Source: Molanna angustata (lineage: Eukaryota; Arthropoda; Insecta; Trichoptera; Molannidae). From it: 64,000 nt of DNA. The notes beneath the pieces were generated by a model that did not search any database, was not told the DNA's origin, and saw nothing but the letters and a program-made list of their open reading frames with translations. Positions 21,044 to 31,960 of this stretch are shown here, piece after piece. The translations under genes were made by a program, and so were the position numbers. Each line of letters opens with the position of its first letter. The stretch's first letter is position 1. Location: contig OY754970.1 of the NCBI GenBank assembly GCA_963576475.1, forward strand, positions 33,331,619-33,395,618, in the 5' to 3' direction.

Positions 21044-21730
21044 ATAAAGTTAATAATGAGTTAATTAACAGATTGTAGATATTTGGGAGTGATTCTCGAC
21101 AGCAAAATGTCTTTTGATAAGCACGTATAGCATATCTGCTCGAAAACTTATCAAATGCTAGGCTTCCTAATCAGAACTTGCAAACCCTTCAAACAGCATA
21201 AAACTATCATTATGATTTATTATTCAATTGTCAAAAGTCAACTGGAATATTCGTCGGTTGTTTGGAATCCTTGCTATAAAATACGCTCCAAACATACAAC
21301 TCTCTTCCGACCTAAATTATACAAAACTAATGCCGCGAAAAACTCAACTATAAACAGAATTATAAACACATACATAAAATATGAGAAGTCCCTTGACATG
21401 GACCTATTCAGTGACACAAAACATAAACTCGCACAAAAATTAAAAACAGGAATTTCATAAGATTATCAGTTACGCACAACACGCATGCACATACACATTT
21501 ACACTTACACACGCACACCCTCACACATACACACCCTCACACACACATATGATTTTATATCTTGAATATATAACTGTACTTTGTAATATAATATGATAGT
21601 ATTGTAAGCTAATAATTGATGTATGGAGATGATAATTGTTATTTAATATTATTATACATATAACTCGCACAAAGCATTAAACACATATTTGACAAACCCG
21701 TCTTGTACATATTATTTTGTTTTAAAATAT
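21044..21730 (+). pseudogene. LINE RT fragment, right part, with TG/CA-rich 3' UTR
   Basis: Continues the LINE of 18263-18467. After a few bases it reads CRYLGVILDSKMSFDKHV, a stop, HICSKTYQMLGFLIRTC, then in frame 21155-21460 YYSIVKSQLEYSSVVWNPC. These are the YLGVxLDxxLxFxxH and RSxLEYxSxVWxP boxes of LINE RT thumb regions. A deletion removes the segment between VWNPCYKIRSKH and the C-terminal tail. The stop at 21462 is followed by a CA-rich 3' UTR (21480-21550), the shared GATAGTATTGTAAGC and GATGTATGGAG, and AT-rich sequence. A minus-strand copy of this 3' UTR is at 1980-2210. Confidence 0.75.
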
Positions 21731-22780
21731 GCATTAAACGAATTAATTTTAATACTAGCTTCAGTTAATTTTAATACAGTAAAGTAAAATACCTAATTAG
21801 TTTTTTTATCCGTTTTTGTAAGAGTTGTCGCAGTGATATAGAAACAAGTCAATAAAATTATCATACAATAAAATTGCAAAAGTCAAAAGCTACATGAGAA
21901 TGATCAAAGATCACGAACAACTGCATACTTAAAAATCAATAAAATAAATAAAAATAAAATAAATACTTTATCGATCTCGATCGATTATGCAGAAAAAACA
22001 AGGAAACTCAAAAATATTATATAACAACTGAATTAATTTTAAGTTAGTTATTTTAAGTTAAGTATTTTAAGAATTAATAAGTTTGTCGTTTGACGATCGA
22101 TTCTTGGTGAAACATAACAACCAAAAAATCTGGTGTATAAAGGGAGAATAAAGTAATTTGAATATAATTTAATGTAATAATTTTATTTTATTTTATTTTA
22201 TTGAGCACAGACACAGGCATGAATGCCCAAAATTTTCTGCGCATAATAGTTATACATAGGAAGTACATTGTTAGTATTGTATGTAGGTATACTGCTTCCT
22301 ACCTACACTACACTATGCAGTGTACGGAAGGTGCAGTGTCTATTTTATACATATACACATATAATATTATTATGTCGCGGGTGGAAGTTACATAGCAATT
22401 TCACAGTTGTAGACCCAAAGATTTTTATCTTTGAGTCCACTACAATTTAAACAAATGAAATATGAATACACAAATTAAACAAATGAAATATGAACACAAA
22501 AATTAAACAAATGAAATATGAGAATTAAACAATAATTGAATTTGAAAAAATAAACAGAGAAGGTATACATAAATTTATACAAGAGAATGAAGATGTTACG
22601 AACTGGGATATTATGTGTGGGATATTATGTTATAACTGGGATATTAATTTTTTGATATAAGAAAGAAAAGTTTATTATTATATAAATAAAATAAAATAAA
22701 AAATGATTGTGAACTAGAATGTGCAGAAAAAACAAAGAAACACAAAAAGGTTATAGGTACCTATGTATATGTAGAGATTT
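21731..22780. other. AT-rich, nothing certain
   Basis: A T-rich run at 22178-22200 (TTTTATTTTATTTTATTGAG) resembles a repeat-family head. The three-copy run AAACAAATGAAATATGA (22450-22525) is a short local duplication. No gene. Confidence 0.4.
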
Positions 22781-22782
22781 TT

Positions 22783-22880
22783 ACTCCTCATTAACCCAAG
22801 GGGATATAGTGGAGATTTATGATTTCGAAATTTTTATGACTATTTCTTGTTGCAAATTACCAACTCACTATAATGGACAA
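22783..22880 (+). repeat. repeat family H2, 5' fragment
   Basis: TACTCCTCATTAACCCAAGG, then GGATATAGTGGAGATTTATG and ATTTCGAAATTTTTATGACT match the starts of 24398-24990 and 63080-63670. Only about 90 bases remain before a LINE tail. Confidence 0.6.
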
Positions 22881-22974
22881 AATTAGAAACGAATATATTC
22901 GTGGTAGCTTTGGGGTAACGCCCATCCCGGAGAAAATGAAAGAAAACAGAATCTGATGGTAGGTATGGGCATGT

Positions 22975-23300
22975 AAATAGAAGGGGAGACGATTTCGTGG
23001 TCAGGGTGGCCCTAAATGTTCCCACACCACCCAGAGCTAGAGGCCGTCCACAGGACACCTGGTGGACGAGTATTGAGAGAGATCTGAGGAAGGACCAGCT
23101 GACCAGTGAGATGACACATGACAGAAAGACGTGGAAACAGAAAGACGTGGAGACGTGGTTCGGACATATTCGAAGAAAACCGCCAGGCACCTACAGGGCT
23201 TACGACCTGTCATCGGTTGGTTTACGTGATCGCTTTATCACATGCCTTGATTTCCTGGTTCTCTTATAATATTACAACTTCGTCTATACTGAGATGTTAA
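22975..23300 (+). pseudogene. RTE-like LINE C-terminal tail
   Basis: The frame from 22997 reads VALNVPTPPRARGRPQDTWW, then SIERDLRKDQLTSEMTHDRK and TWKQK. RGRPxDTWxxxIExDL...D..TW is the end of an RTE/Jockey-type LINE polyprotein. Downstream, CACCTACAGGGCTTACGACC and GGTTTACGTGATCGCTTT recur at 50786-50830. TTCCTGGTTCT...CAACTTCGTCTATACTGAGA recurs at 40635-40680. Confidence 0.65.
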
Positions 23301-24050
23301 AAATTAGTGAAAATAAAAAAAAGTTCACTTATAACAACTGGCACTAGTGTACTCTAACATGAAGTCGTATTACTCACACTTATTTGTGATATTTTGAAAA
23401 AATATATTAAGAACTCCATGGAAGGTTATATGTATCTATGTATGATAACAGTCATGTCCCGTGCATAACAATTTGTCAAGAAGTGAACTCTTACTCAGAA
23501 ACTACCGTGTCAAACAAACAAACAAAATATCCAGAACGTGATTACATCTATCAGCACGAACTCGCGTATTGGAGAGTCCTTGAGGACGGCTAACTTCAAA
23601 GTTGGTACCTAAACTACTGTTCTCTTATCAGTTAACATAACAATAACGACAACCCACAAAAACATCCTTACTCACAGCCAACGATAGTATACTGTATTTT
23701 ATTTTATAAGGACTCAACAGCTATTTCATACATTACTAAAAACTTTACACACATTAAAGCTAATTACAGACATGTAAGTATAAATTGTTTTAAAAATTAA
23801 AGCTGAAAATAGTTATGTGAATTTGGTAGGTACGATTAATACGATTTATTTACACAAAGGATATTAAATTGGCTGATGAAGTTATATTTATACGCAAACA
23901 ATGAGCTCATGTCATTTCCATTCACTTGACTTAAAATCCTATGCGCTGTCCTAAATTTTAGTGGAAAGTATAGCGTTGACCACAATCAAATCGTTCATTA
24001 TACAAAGCACATAATTAAAATGCTAACAAGCTTCCCAGATTTGTTTTTAT
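23301..24050. other. AT-rich, nothing recognised
   Basis: No supported coding or repeat signal. Confidence 0.4.
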
Positions 24051-24054
24051 GTAT

Positions 24055-24240
24055 TCATACCTGTGATATCTGATTCCCGAGCCAAAGGTCCCGGGTACGA
24101 TTCCCGGTGGAGACACAGTTTTAAAATGTGTTTTCAGTCTGGATATTATAAATTAATATCACAAGTGTCCTGAATGTGACAACTTGTTATTTATTGGGTG
24201 CATGTAAAATAAATATTTGACATAGTAACTGTTAGTTGAA
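24055..24240 (+). repeat. tRNA-headed SINE (family C), plus strand
   Basis: GATATCTGATTCCCGAGCCA, then GGTCCCGGGTACGATTCCC (B box), CGGTGGAGACACAGTTTT and a body with GTGTTTTCAGTCTGGAT and CAACTTGTTATTTATTGGGT. Same family as 13131-13345. The A-box half of the head is missing or degraded. Confidence 0.7.
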
Positions 24241-24397
24241 ATTAATATTTTGTAAAAAGATATACCTTTTCACAAATAAATAAGACAAGTGTCGCGGTCA
24301 CCGGACACCCGCCATGTTAAAGAAAGAGTTTTAGGTCGAAAATTTCCAAATTCCTTCTCCTAGAGCACAAATATTTTTATATTGTGGATGAAGTAAT

Positions 24398-24990
24398 GTT
24401 CATACTCCTCTCTAACCCAAGGGGATATAGTGGAAAGTTATGATTTCGCAATTTTTAAGGCTATTTTTTTATTGCAGATTATCAACTAGCATCATGCTGA
24501 GATTGTATTCTGAAAGTTTCATCACAATGTATCGGTGTGTATGTGTGCTATGTGCTATGCACGGCGTGTTTATTTTACTTTATCGATTATAGACTAAAGT
24601 ACTCATTCGATTCTATTCAAATTTTGCAAATTTGTATATCTAATACTCACTTACACCCCATTAGATTTTGAAGGATATCCGAATAGTGTTTCTCTACTTT
24701 TTTAACTATCAAATATTTTAAAGTGACCCCAAGCTCAGGAAACTTAATTGTAATTTTTATTTTCAAATTGGTAAAATCACTTTCATAAAATGGCATTGAA
24801 GAATTATCAAGTTTTCATAATAAAATATTAAAAAAAAAATAATTTAACAAACTTTTCATGAAAATACTGAATATTTTCAATACAAAATTTGAATACTTTA
24901 TAGAATGACTTGTGAGTGAGGAGTTTACCGTTGGCCACAACCCACTCTTTAGACAAACATTTAAATTAGACAAACATTTTTGTCTAATTT
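24398..24990 (+). repeat. repeat family H2, near-complete copy
   Basis: Starts TCATACTCCTCTCTAACCCA, continues GGGGATATAGTGG, CATCATGCTGAGATTGTATT, CAAGCTCAGGAAACTTAA, CACTTTCATAAAATGGCA and ends near GTTGGCCACAACCC. All these blocks recur in order at 63080-63670, with the first also at 22783. The TC start and A-T surroundings suggest a Helitron-like or other non-autonomous element. No transposase was seen and the 3' limit is not fixed. Confidence 0.65.
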
Positions 24991-25775
24991 AATTATTAAC
25001 TGCCTGTTTGTATTCTTATGTACTAAATTGGATGAATGTTTGTTTTCAATAAATAAAAAATATGATCGCGATATTCAAACTTTTGAAGCAACTCGTTCAC
25101 AAGAGTTGCTATAACTACATACCTACTGACCGAAAAAAAACACACGATTTTTGTATATGTACATTTTAAGTGTTTTAAGCTTTTCCGGTTGAAGTATAAT
25201 TTAATTCTGTCATACTACATTCCTGTGAAAAAAATGGTGAAGTATTCGGAGCACGGTTGCTCTAAAAAAATTCAACTATTTACAAATGCACAAAAACCAG
25301 TAAATATATACTCCACATACACTCAAATTTATACATCAATGGGTAGCTGATTTACTTATTCAATTAAACGTAGAAGAAATAAAGGTAGGTACTCACTAAA
25401 AAAATATCCACGCGCGACATTATTTATGTAACGACACAATTAAAGGAAACAACAATAAGTTCGTTAATGAAAATTAACGAACGCGCGACAAAAACGAACC
25501 GAGTCGGTTAATTAAGTTTTGTAAACAATAATAACAATAGGGACGAAGTGAGTTCGGCCGATAAAATAATGAAGTAAAATATGCGATACAGCACGGTAGA
25601 CAGCACGGCGGGCGCGGGAACTGTGATTGAAGCATTGAAGAGATGCCGGACCAGACATATGTACAGTAACTCTGTTATCGAGTGATAAACAGGGCTGTAC
25701 CATTTTATATTATGTGAATTCGCATCAAAACAAAAATATTTTGGCAAATAATTATCACATACGCAAAAGTATGTA
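24991..25775. other. AT-rich, nothing recognised
   Basis: Overlapping minus-strand frames around 25508-25747 are not supported by any domain. AATGAAAATTAACGAACGCG and other GC-rich bits around 25440-25630 have no assigned origin. Confidence 0.4.
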
Positions 25776-25955
25776 AGATCGGTCGACGGCAGAGCGGTTA
25801 GCGCATTGGGTTAGTAATCCAGTGGTAGCGAGTTCGAATCCTGCCTCGACCGATTTCGTTCACCTATAGCACAAGCATTTATGCTTATATTAGGGAACGT
25901 AGAAAGATTTATATGTACTTGTTTAACAAAGACATATTCATTTAAAAAAAAAGTG
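25776..25955 (+). repeat. tRNA-headed SINE (family A), plus strand
   Basis: GGTCGACGGCAGAGCGGTTA, GCGCATTGGGTTAGTAATCC and GCGAGTTCGAATCCTGCCTC give a clear A box and B box. The body is TTTCGTTCACCTATAGCACA, AGCATTTATGCTTAT, TGTACTTGTTTAACAAAGAC and ATATTCATTT, with an A tail. It is the best head in the window and could be transcribed by pol III. Confidence 0.8.
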
Positions 25956-25959
25956 CTAC

Positions 25960-26384
25960 AATGTCAGTTTTCTTTTTAAATAGAGGTTTACGCGTTTGTG
26001 TTGCGGGAAAAAAAAACTTGCATATTCTGTAATATCGAAAATAATTTGAAATTGTTTGTCAATATACTTCTAAAAGCTATCAAGATTTATTTATCAAATG
26101 CATGTCAAATAGACTAAAGCTGGTTTTAACAAACGTGAAGCTAGAAGTTATTTCGGAACAAAATATGCAGTTATATGATCTTTAACTTTTAACTAAGAAA
26201 AGAAGGGAATTGAAGGAAGCAGAAGGAATATTGTTTGAGAATTTATTGGTTTTAAAATTTTCTTTGCCTTTCCCTAAATATTTGGAAAGATTGAATAGAC
26301 GTAACATCATCGCTTTTTTAAGTACAATCAGCTAGTCATTCCATAGACTAGATAATTGTGCTTAAAATAACTATATATTTTAAA
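25960..26384. other. AT-rich, nothing recognised
   Basis: AGTACAATCAGCTAGTCATT (26320-26340) resembles a stretch at 27355 in a LINE tail. Otherwise empty. Confidence 0.35.
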
Positions 26385-26580
26385 AAAAGAATGAATATGT
26401 CCTTGTATGTATCAAGTACATACACATACTTACTTACTCAGCCTCTTCTTGAGTCCAGTATTAGACAAAGGCCTCTCGCTTGGACTTCTAATGGTCTTTA
26501 TCCTGTGCCATTCTTCGCCATTCAGGACCTGCCACTTTTTTGATGTCATCGGACCATCTGGTCCAGACCACATATTCATT
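26385..26580 (-). pseudogene. SINE tail followed by LINE C-terminal tail, minus strand
   Basis: 26385-26415 is the inverted tail of SINE family A (GAATGAATATGTCCTTGT). 26440-26580 on the minus strand encodes the W-C-x-D-H-P-x-L-D-D-I-K-E-V-A-type tail, seen here as the complement of CCTCTCGCTTGGACTTCTAA and GCCATTCTTCGCCATTCAGG. These are very common in insect genomes as the 3' end of Jockey-like LINEs. No RT motifs remain. Confidence 0.5.
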
Positions 26581-26604
26581 CCCTAAACTCATAATTCCCT
26601 ATTT

Positions 26605-26780
26605 GGATGGGTGGTGGCAGAGCGGTTAGCGCGATGGGTTAGTAATCCAATGGTCGCGAGTTCGAATCCAACCACGGTCGATTTCGTTCACCTATAGCAC
26701 AAGCTTATGCTTATTTTAGGGAACGTATGAGGATGTATATGTACTTGTTACAAGGACATATTCATTCTTTAAAAAAAGTA
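26605..26780 (+). repeat. SINE family A, plus arm of an inverted pair
   Basis: GGTGGTGGCAGAGCGGTTAG, CGCGATGGGTTAGTAATCCA, GCGAGTTCGAATCC head, then the usual body and tail with TTCATTCTTTAAAAAAAG. The head is intact. Confidence 0.8.
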
Positions 26781-26784
26781 TAAA

Positions 26785-26882
26785 TGCTTGTGCTATAGGT
26801 GAACGAAGTCGGTTGTGGCAGGAATTGAACTTGCGACCACTGGATTACTAACAAAGCGCGCCAGCCGCTCTGCCACCTAATA
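26785..26882 (-). repeat. SINE family A, minus arm of an inverted pair
   Basis: TAAATGCTTGTGCTATAGGT, GAACGAAGTCGGTTGTGGCA, GGAATTGAACTTGCGACCAC, CTGGATTACTAACAAAGCGC and CAGCCGCTCTGCCACC are the reverse complement of the head and half the body. Together with 26605-26780 it forms a hairpin able to fold in one transcript. Confidence 0.8.
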
Positions 26883-26884
26883 AT

Positions 26885-27325
26885 AATGTAATATTCGTGT
26901 TTTTTATTCATTTTAAATTCATTTAGATATTCGCATTCACACTCGCATCATTGATTGACATTTTCGACACCCTGACTGTACGACTCTTTAACCGAGGGAC
27001 TGCGGTCTCGATAGGGCCGCGGCCGTCCGGTTGGGAATGACAATTTTGTCATAGTCTATCGGACCGAGTAATTCTCAGGTCGGGTCAGACGGGTGAGAAG
27101 CGCTGACGTAAAGCGCGCTTAAATGCCGACAGGGTAAATTAAGCGAAAATTTAAAACACCATGCAATTCAGAACGTGGACGCTTAAAGGAAATAGGGTAA
27201 ACACTTCACAAGACTTGAGACGATACACGTCACAAGAAAACACATAAAAATGGTTTATAATTTATTGTTAATGTTGAATTTGTTTATAAGTATGTTTTTA
27301 TGGTATGAGCAATTCCCATTTATTC
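26885..27325. other. unassigned, partly GC-rich
   Basis: 26985-27130 contains GC-rich sequence (GGGCCGCGGCCGTCCGGTTG) unlike the surroundings. No coding or repeat origin could be identified. Confidence 0.35.
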
Positions 27326-27425
27326 TACTGAATTTTTCAGTTCCACTTTTCAAGTACAATCAGCAAGACTATGGAATACCTTAAGTGATGATATTACGAC
27401 GTCTCAATCGATTAATACATACATA
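27326..27425 (+). pseudogene. LINE ORF2 extreme C-terminus
   Basis: The plus frame reads TEFFSSTFQVQSARLWNTLS, DDITTSQSIN. The R-L-W-N-x-L-P-x-x-I-x-x-S-x-S motif closes CR1/Jockey-type LINE polyproteins. The piece is only about 35 codons. Confidence 0.5.
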
Positions 27426-28305
27426 CATACCATCAATGGCGGATGCTCCTTAGGTGCGCTGGAGCGCTGAACCGGTGAAATAAAATAAAAGCATAAACCA
27501 AATTATGTATCAACAAACATGTTTAAAAAAATACCACATTTCTTGTAACGTAAGTACCAGAATGAATACAAAAAATTCGAGTATCGCTTGACGCCTGAAT
27601 TTATGCCTCTGTGAGAGACCCACGGTGCGTTTTTATAAGCGCACCACAGATTCTATAACAAATGTACAGAAACTTAGATAACGTACTGGCTCGTGAAATG
27701 ATAGATATTTCATACGAATGTTAGAGGACTTTGGCGCGCCGCACCGCTAAGCTATGTAGTTTGCCGATTCTTTGTTAGGCGGCGCGCATTTCACTGTTGT
27801 TTAAATATGTTTGTTTGATTATAAATTATGTATAACTCATCGCATATTGTATATTTTTTCTACATGACTGAGTATTATTGAATTCTGTGTGGATTTTTGT
27901 GTTATGTTGAAAATAAACTTTGCACAATTTAGAATCTTGACGATTTTAGAAAGGTTTCAATTTGACAACTGTTTTTAAATTATGGTCTAGCCGAGTCTTC
28001 TTCACAATCCGTTAAACTAAGATGTACAATTTCCACGACTTCCGTTGAGAGTGAACGTTATGTTTCCACATTAAATAGAATAAAAATATGTTTAAGAAAC
28101 ACCATGACATGACACATGCAGGACCGTCTCAACGCGTTGTCTGCTGATCACCGAAAGAAAGTTGATTCAGACAATACAGGATTTTAATATGCGAGTAATA
28201 AAGAGTTCGTAAGTATAAAAGATCAAAGCTTTCCTACAAAAAATAAATAAGTGTTTTTGTTTTGCTCCACCGAACCGTTAAAATTATAAGTTAGCAGCCA
28301 CCACT
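27426..28305. other. nothing recognised
   Basis: Contains a GCGCGCC-bearing patch (27735-27790, with inverted GGCGCGCC/GGCGGCGCGC) and AT-rich sequence. No gene. Confidence 0.35.
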
Positions 28306-28309
28306 GCAT

Positions 28310-28705
28310 ACCATCACGCCATGTCCCTTACGGGGTAAGCAGAGAGAATCGAGCGCCATACTTCTCTATTTTTGCACACATTACTGGCTTACTTTACATC
28401 CATGCATCGTCTCATACATGCTCGTCGATTGTTCAAACTTTTTATGTTTCCTTATTTCAAAATATCATTCACATGGTCATGCCACCCCTTTCTGGGGCGA
28501 CCTCTGCTATTCACTTCATCTCTTGCACCCATGTATATTTTTTTGGTCAGTCGTTCATCGATCATTCTTTCTATATGTCCAAACCATATAATATCCTTCT
28601 TTATCTTGCATTCTCTCCTTATGTCCTCATTTTTTATTCTATCATATATCGTTCTATTACATACTCTTCTTAGTGATCTCATTTCTATAGTGATTTAGTG
28701 ATTTC
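28310..28705 (-). pseudogene. RTE-like LINE C-terminal tail, minus strand
   Basis: The minus frame 28682-28452 reads MRSLRRVCNRTIYDRIKNED, IRRECKIKKDIIWFGHIERM, then DERLTKKIYMGARDEVNSRG, RPRKGWHDHVND. R-R-V-C...D-R-I-x-N-E-x-I-R-R and W-F-G-H-x-E-R-M are the diagnostic tail of RTE-type insect elements. Downstream the 3' end has the GCTTACCCCGTAAGGGACAT sequence shared with 660-835 and 56905-57065. It is 5'-truncated, but the frame has no stop over 77 codons. Confidence 0.75.
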
Positions 28706-29479
28706 ATTTCAATCGATTAAACTTTTTAAAAATGACTAAAGCTGTTATAACTGTCTAATATCTCTAAATTGACACTCCTTTTCCATCCTCTCTCACATCC
28801 CACAACATCTATCGCCCCCCTTTCTATGTTGCTGTGATTTTACATATAATAATGCTACGTTTTTATCTTTCTGTATGTTTTTTGTTATAAATTTTATGTA
28901 CCTACCTATCCCTACACTATTAATGTACTCACGTTGTTTTGGTTGGTTCGAAGATTGAAGATATCAGAAACATACATTAGTTCAAATTGTCATATAAATA
29001 TTTCTACATTAGACGTTCGTTCCGAGGGAAATTAAGAAAAAAATAATGAATACATAATATTATCTATTATTAGGAAGCCGAGACATAAAATCGTCTCTCA
29101 AGAAACGAATTTCTCGTACAAAATAATAAAACCAAAATGGCGAAAATATCACACAAGTGACAAAATAAAGTTTATTTAACGTAGCGAAAAATGATTTCAG
29201 GCCTGGGGGGAAATACGTAGAGGAATAAATAATAAAGAAAGACTAACGAAACGATGCGAGAAAGAACAAGACAAACAGATGAAGCATAATTAATTTGAAG
29301 ATTTTATAATCAGAGATGACAGAGGTCGGGTATAAAATCACGTAATTCAAAATATCAGAAACATCTCGAGACTAAATTTATTGTTTAAATATGTGACTCT
29401 AACGAAATTTGAATTTGAGTTTTTTCGCATCTCATTTTTACTTTTCACTGCACCGTTAAGCTACGATTTTGCTATTCAT
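28706..29479. other. AT-rich, nothing recognised
   Basis: No supported feature. Confidence 0.4.
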
Positions 29480-29814
29480 ATGAAGGCCATAGAATAATAA
29501 TAGTATAGAATACTCTTTAGCCTGCAGTAAACGCGACTGCTTTATGTTGACTAATTTGGTCAACATTTTGCTACGAGCATTCAGTAATTATTTGGCCGTC
29601 TGCGTGATACGTTCTTCAAATAGGGAATTTTTTAACTGCTTGAAAAATCAATTACGCAGTCATAACGAGTAGTACTATACGAACAATGTCTACCAGCAGT
29701 CATACATACTCGTATATTGACACGAGCCGGCCAATAAAACGGCTTCACTTGTTCAGCGAGGTATTGTATGGGAATGAGTATTCTATAGTTTTATTATTAT
29801 TCTATGATGAAGGC
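29480..29814. mobile_element. hAT-type MITE with 8-bp duplication
   Basis: Element 29488-29806 (319 bp) flanked by ATGAAGGC at 29480-29487 and 29807-29814. Its ends are inverted: left CATAGAATAATAATA then TATAGAATACTC; right, read in reverse, CATAGAATAATAATA, a 4-base AAAC insertion, then TATAGAATACTC. The 8-bp duplication is that of hAT transposons. No coding capacity. The middle contains GTTGACTAATTTGGTCAAC, an internal palindrome at 29547-29565. Confidence 0.85.
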
Positions 29815-29869
29815 ATATACCTAGTGAATGAAAACATGACATTATTACATTAAACCACATAATAATACT

Positions 29870-30200
29870 CTACTAAATTACGTGTAAGTAAGCGTACGTT
29901 AAAAAGGGTTTTTACGTGAATTAAATTATCGGAAACCATAATATATTTGTTGATTTTTTTGATTCACAGAACAAAACTAACTTAAAATGAAAAAAGCTTT
30001 ATAGGTCCATTCTCTTTGATTTTATGCATTCTTTAATTACAAATTTATAAGTAAAAAATAAGATTTTTCAAGGGGAATTTATGCTGAATTTTGAAATTGT
30101 GTGACGTACATTCACTAGAGAAATGTTGAAAGTATTTATGGTAATTTTCTTTAAAAACACACTGGATTGAGAAATATTTGAGAAATTTGATTTGAAAAAA
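29870..30200 (+). repeat. interspersed repeat R, copy 1
   Basis: TTAAAAAGGGTTTTTACGTG, AATTAAATTATCGGAAACCA, GTTGATTTTTTTGATT, CACTAGAGAAATGTTGAAAG and AAACACACTGGATTGAGAAA recur in order at 61305-61640 (copy 2). Its class is unknown. Confidence 0.65.
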
Positions 30201-30529
30201 TAAGATGTTCAGATTTATATGCGCTTTTAACGTGTATCAAATTCGTCTTGAAATTTTAAAGTATTTACGTACCTATACTAAAATTGTGTGCCATCCTGAA
30301 TTATGAATTCAGACGACTTCGTATTAATATATATGTGTGATTAAGTAACTTTGAGTTGATTTTTTTATAGACAACACTTCTGTAAGGTCATCAGTCAAAA
30401 CATTCAAAATGCTCTGACGTTATGAAAAAACAAAGTTCTAATTTTGGGTTTGAATAATGTATGTATTATGCCTACAATTTATCAATTTACGCGTACATCA
30501 TTATTTAAAACTGTTTTTTTTTTTTTTGA
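30201..30529. other. AT-rich, nothing recognised
   Basis: No supported feature. Confidence 0.4.
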
Positions 30530-30665
30530 AAAAAAAAATGAATATGTCCTTGTTAAACAAGTACATATACATCTTCCCACGTTCCCTGAAATAAGCAAAT
30601 AAATGCTTGTGCTATAGGTGTACGAAATCGGTCGAGGCAGGATTCGAACTCGCGATCAATTTAAA
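30530..30665 (-). repeat. SINE family A, minus strand, head truncated
   Basis: AATGAATATGTCCTTGTTAA, AACAAGTACATATACATCTT, ATAAATGCTTGTGCTATAGG, CGAAATCGGTCGAGGCAGGA and TTCGAACTCGCGATC are the inverted tail, body and B box. The A box is missing: the copy ends inside the tRNA head. Confidence 0.75.
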
Positions 30666-30985
30666 TGTACGATTTAAATTTGTATCATAAGAAAGGGAAT
30701 AACGTCGCTGGTTTCCGAATTTTTGTGACGGTCAAAAATTTGACGGTACAATTTTTAGAAATATAAAAATTCGGGAAATCAATTAGAAAGGGTGAAAAAA
30801 AATAATGGATACGAAACGGTAATTAAAGCACAAATATTAATGGTGGCTGAAAATACGCGTGAATTTCGATACCCAAGGCCAACGTGTATTAATTTCAGAT
30901 TTTACAGCAAATTTACCCATTTTGATCCAACGTATGAACACGGTGATATTTTTGGACCAAAACTTCAACATGATATGATAATATT
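30666..30985. other. nothing recognised
   Basis: An 85-codon frame starting at 30792 has no recognisable domain and runs into a repeat. It is not called. Confidence 0.35.
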
Positions 30986-30989
30986 ATAT

Positions 30990-31262
30990 CATATTTATTT
31001 ATTTATTTTATTTTGGGAAACAAAACAGCTGTTACATATTTTACATTAATAAAAAAAATAATAATCAGGAAAGTAAGCCAATTACATTGTTCCACAGATT
31101 AATATACATAATAAAGACAATTCAGTACAAAGTCAAAGACAAAAGTGTGGTGTAAGTGTACAATTGTGATGTGTGTGTATGTGTGTGTGTGTGTGTATTT
31201 TATGAAGCGAGGGTGGGACATGGAGAAAGGTAGGAGAGGAGGAAAGGGTTAGTTGTCATATT
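30990..31262 (-). repeat. interspersed repeat family A, with (TG)n
   Basis: TTTATTTATTTTATTTTGGG head, AACAAAACAGCTGTTACA, (TG)n at 31168-31196, then the G/A-rich AGGAGAGGAGGAAAGGG block. Confidence 0.45.
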
Positions 31263-31307
31263 AATATAGTATTGGACATAATAATAATAATAATAATAAT
31301 GAACACT

Positions 31308-31507
31308 TCCTTGCACCCTGCGCAAGTGGCGAGTTTATTGCCGTATGGCAATTTCTTCCAACTAACCAGTGTTTCCAGCCCAGAGAAGCAATATTTGCGT
31401 GAGAAATTAATTTAAATATATTTAAATAAATTTCTCCTCTGCTGGGAATCGAACCCAGGACGCCCGCACAGAAACCGAACGGCTTACCAACTGTGCCACG
31501 GCGGTCG
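31308..31507 (-). repeat. tRNA-headed SINE (family B), minus strand
   Basis: Reverse complement: GACCGCCGTGGCACAGTTGG, TAAGCCGTTCGGTTTCTG, GGGCGTCCTGGGTTCGATTC (good B box), then TTTCTCACGCAAATATTGCT, TCTGGGCTGGAAACAC and CATACGGCAATAAAC. It is better preserved than 1498-1695. A (TAA)n run at 31280-31300 is the tail. Confidence 0.8.
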
Positions 31508-31720
31508 GCAAAAATTATACAATTTGGTACATAAAGTATTCATTATAATATTGATGATAGTTGTTTTTTTAATGATTTTAATCATATATGTACAATTTAA
31601 ATCAATTTTTTTTCTATCGAATAATAATATTAATCATGAGTAAAGTATTAAAAGGGTCGTAATTAGACTCCATTACCAATTATTATCAATATGAAATGAA
31701 AAGAATTAAAAAAAATGAAA
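31508..31720. other. AT-rich, nothing recognised
   Basis: No supported feature. Confidence 0.35.
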
Positions 31721-31724
31721 TTAC

Positions 31725-31960
31725 TTAGTAGAGACCACGATATTTGACGAAAATCTGCGACCGGATCCGGAACTAACCGTTCCCTCATCGGGCTAAAATG
31801 TGCCGACGTGCCTACAAGAAAACTATGGGGGTGGAGGTTAGGTGGGGGTAATTAGGGGTGGGTCTTGTGTGGAGTGGGTTTGATTGGTCGACTGATTGGG
31901 ACAAAGAGGAAACATATTAAGTACCGGACTGAAAGTCGAATTGATTATTAATTATTTTTC
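31725..31960 (-). mobile_element. Penelope-like 3' end with hammerhead-like motif
   Basis: On the minus strand a segment reads CCCGATGAGGGAACGGTTAG then TTCCGGATCC, resembling CTGATGAG-stem-GAAAC with two or more core changes. It is preceded by the same C-rich, T/A-poor stretch found before the other two copies (11015, 51690). No coding part remains. Confidence 0.4.

Noticed and set aside
25776..25860. Genuine tRNA gene
   Set aside because: The A and B boxes are good, but the sequence continues into a SINE body present many times, and the cloverleaf is imperfect.
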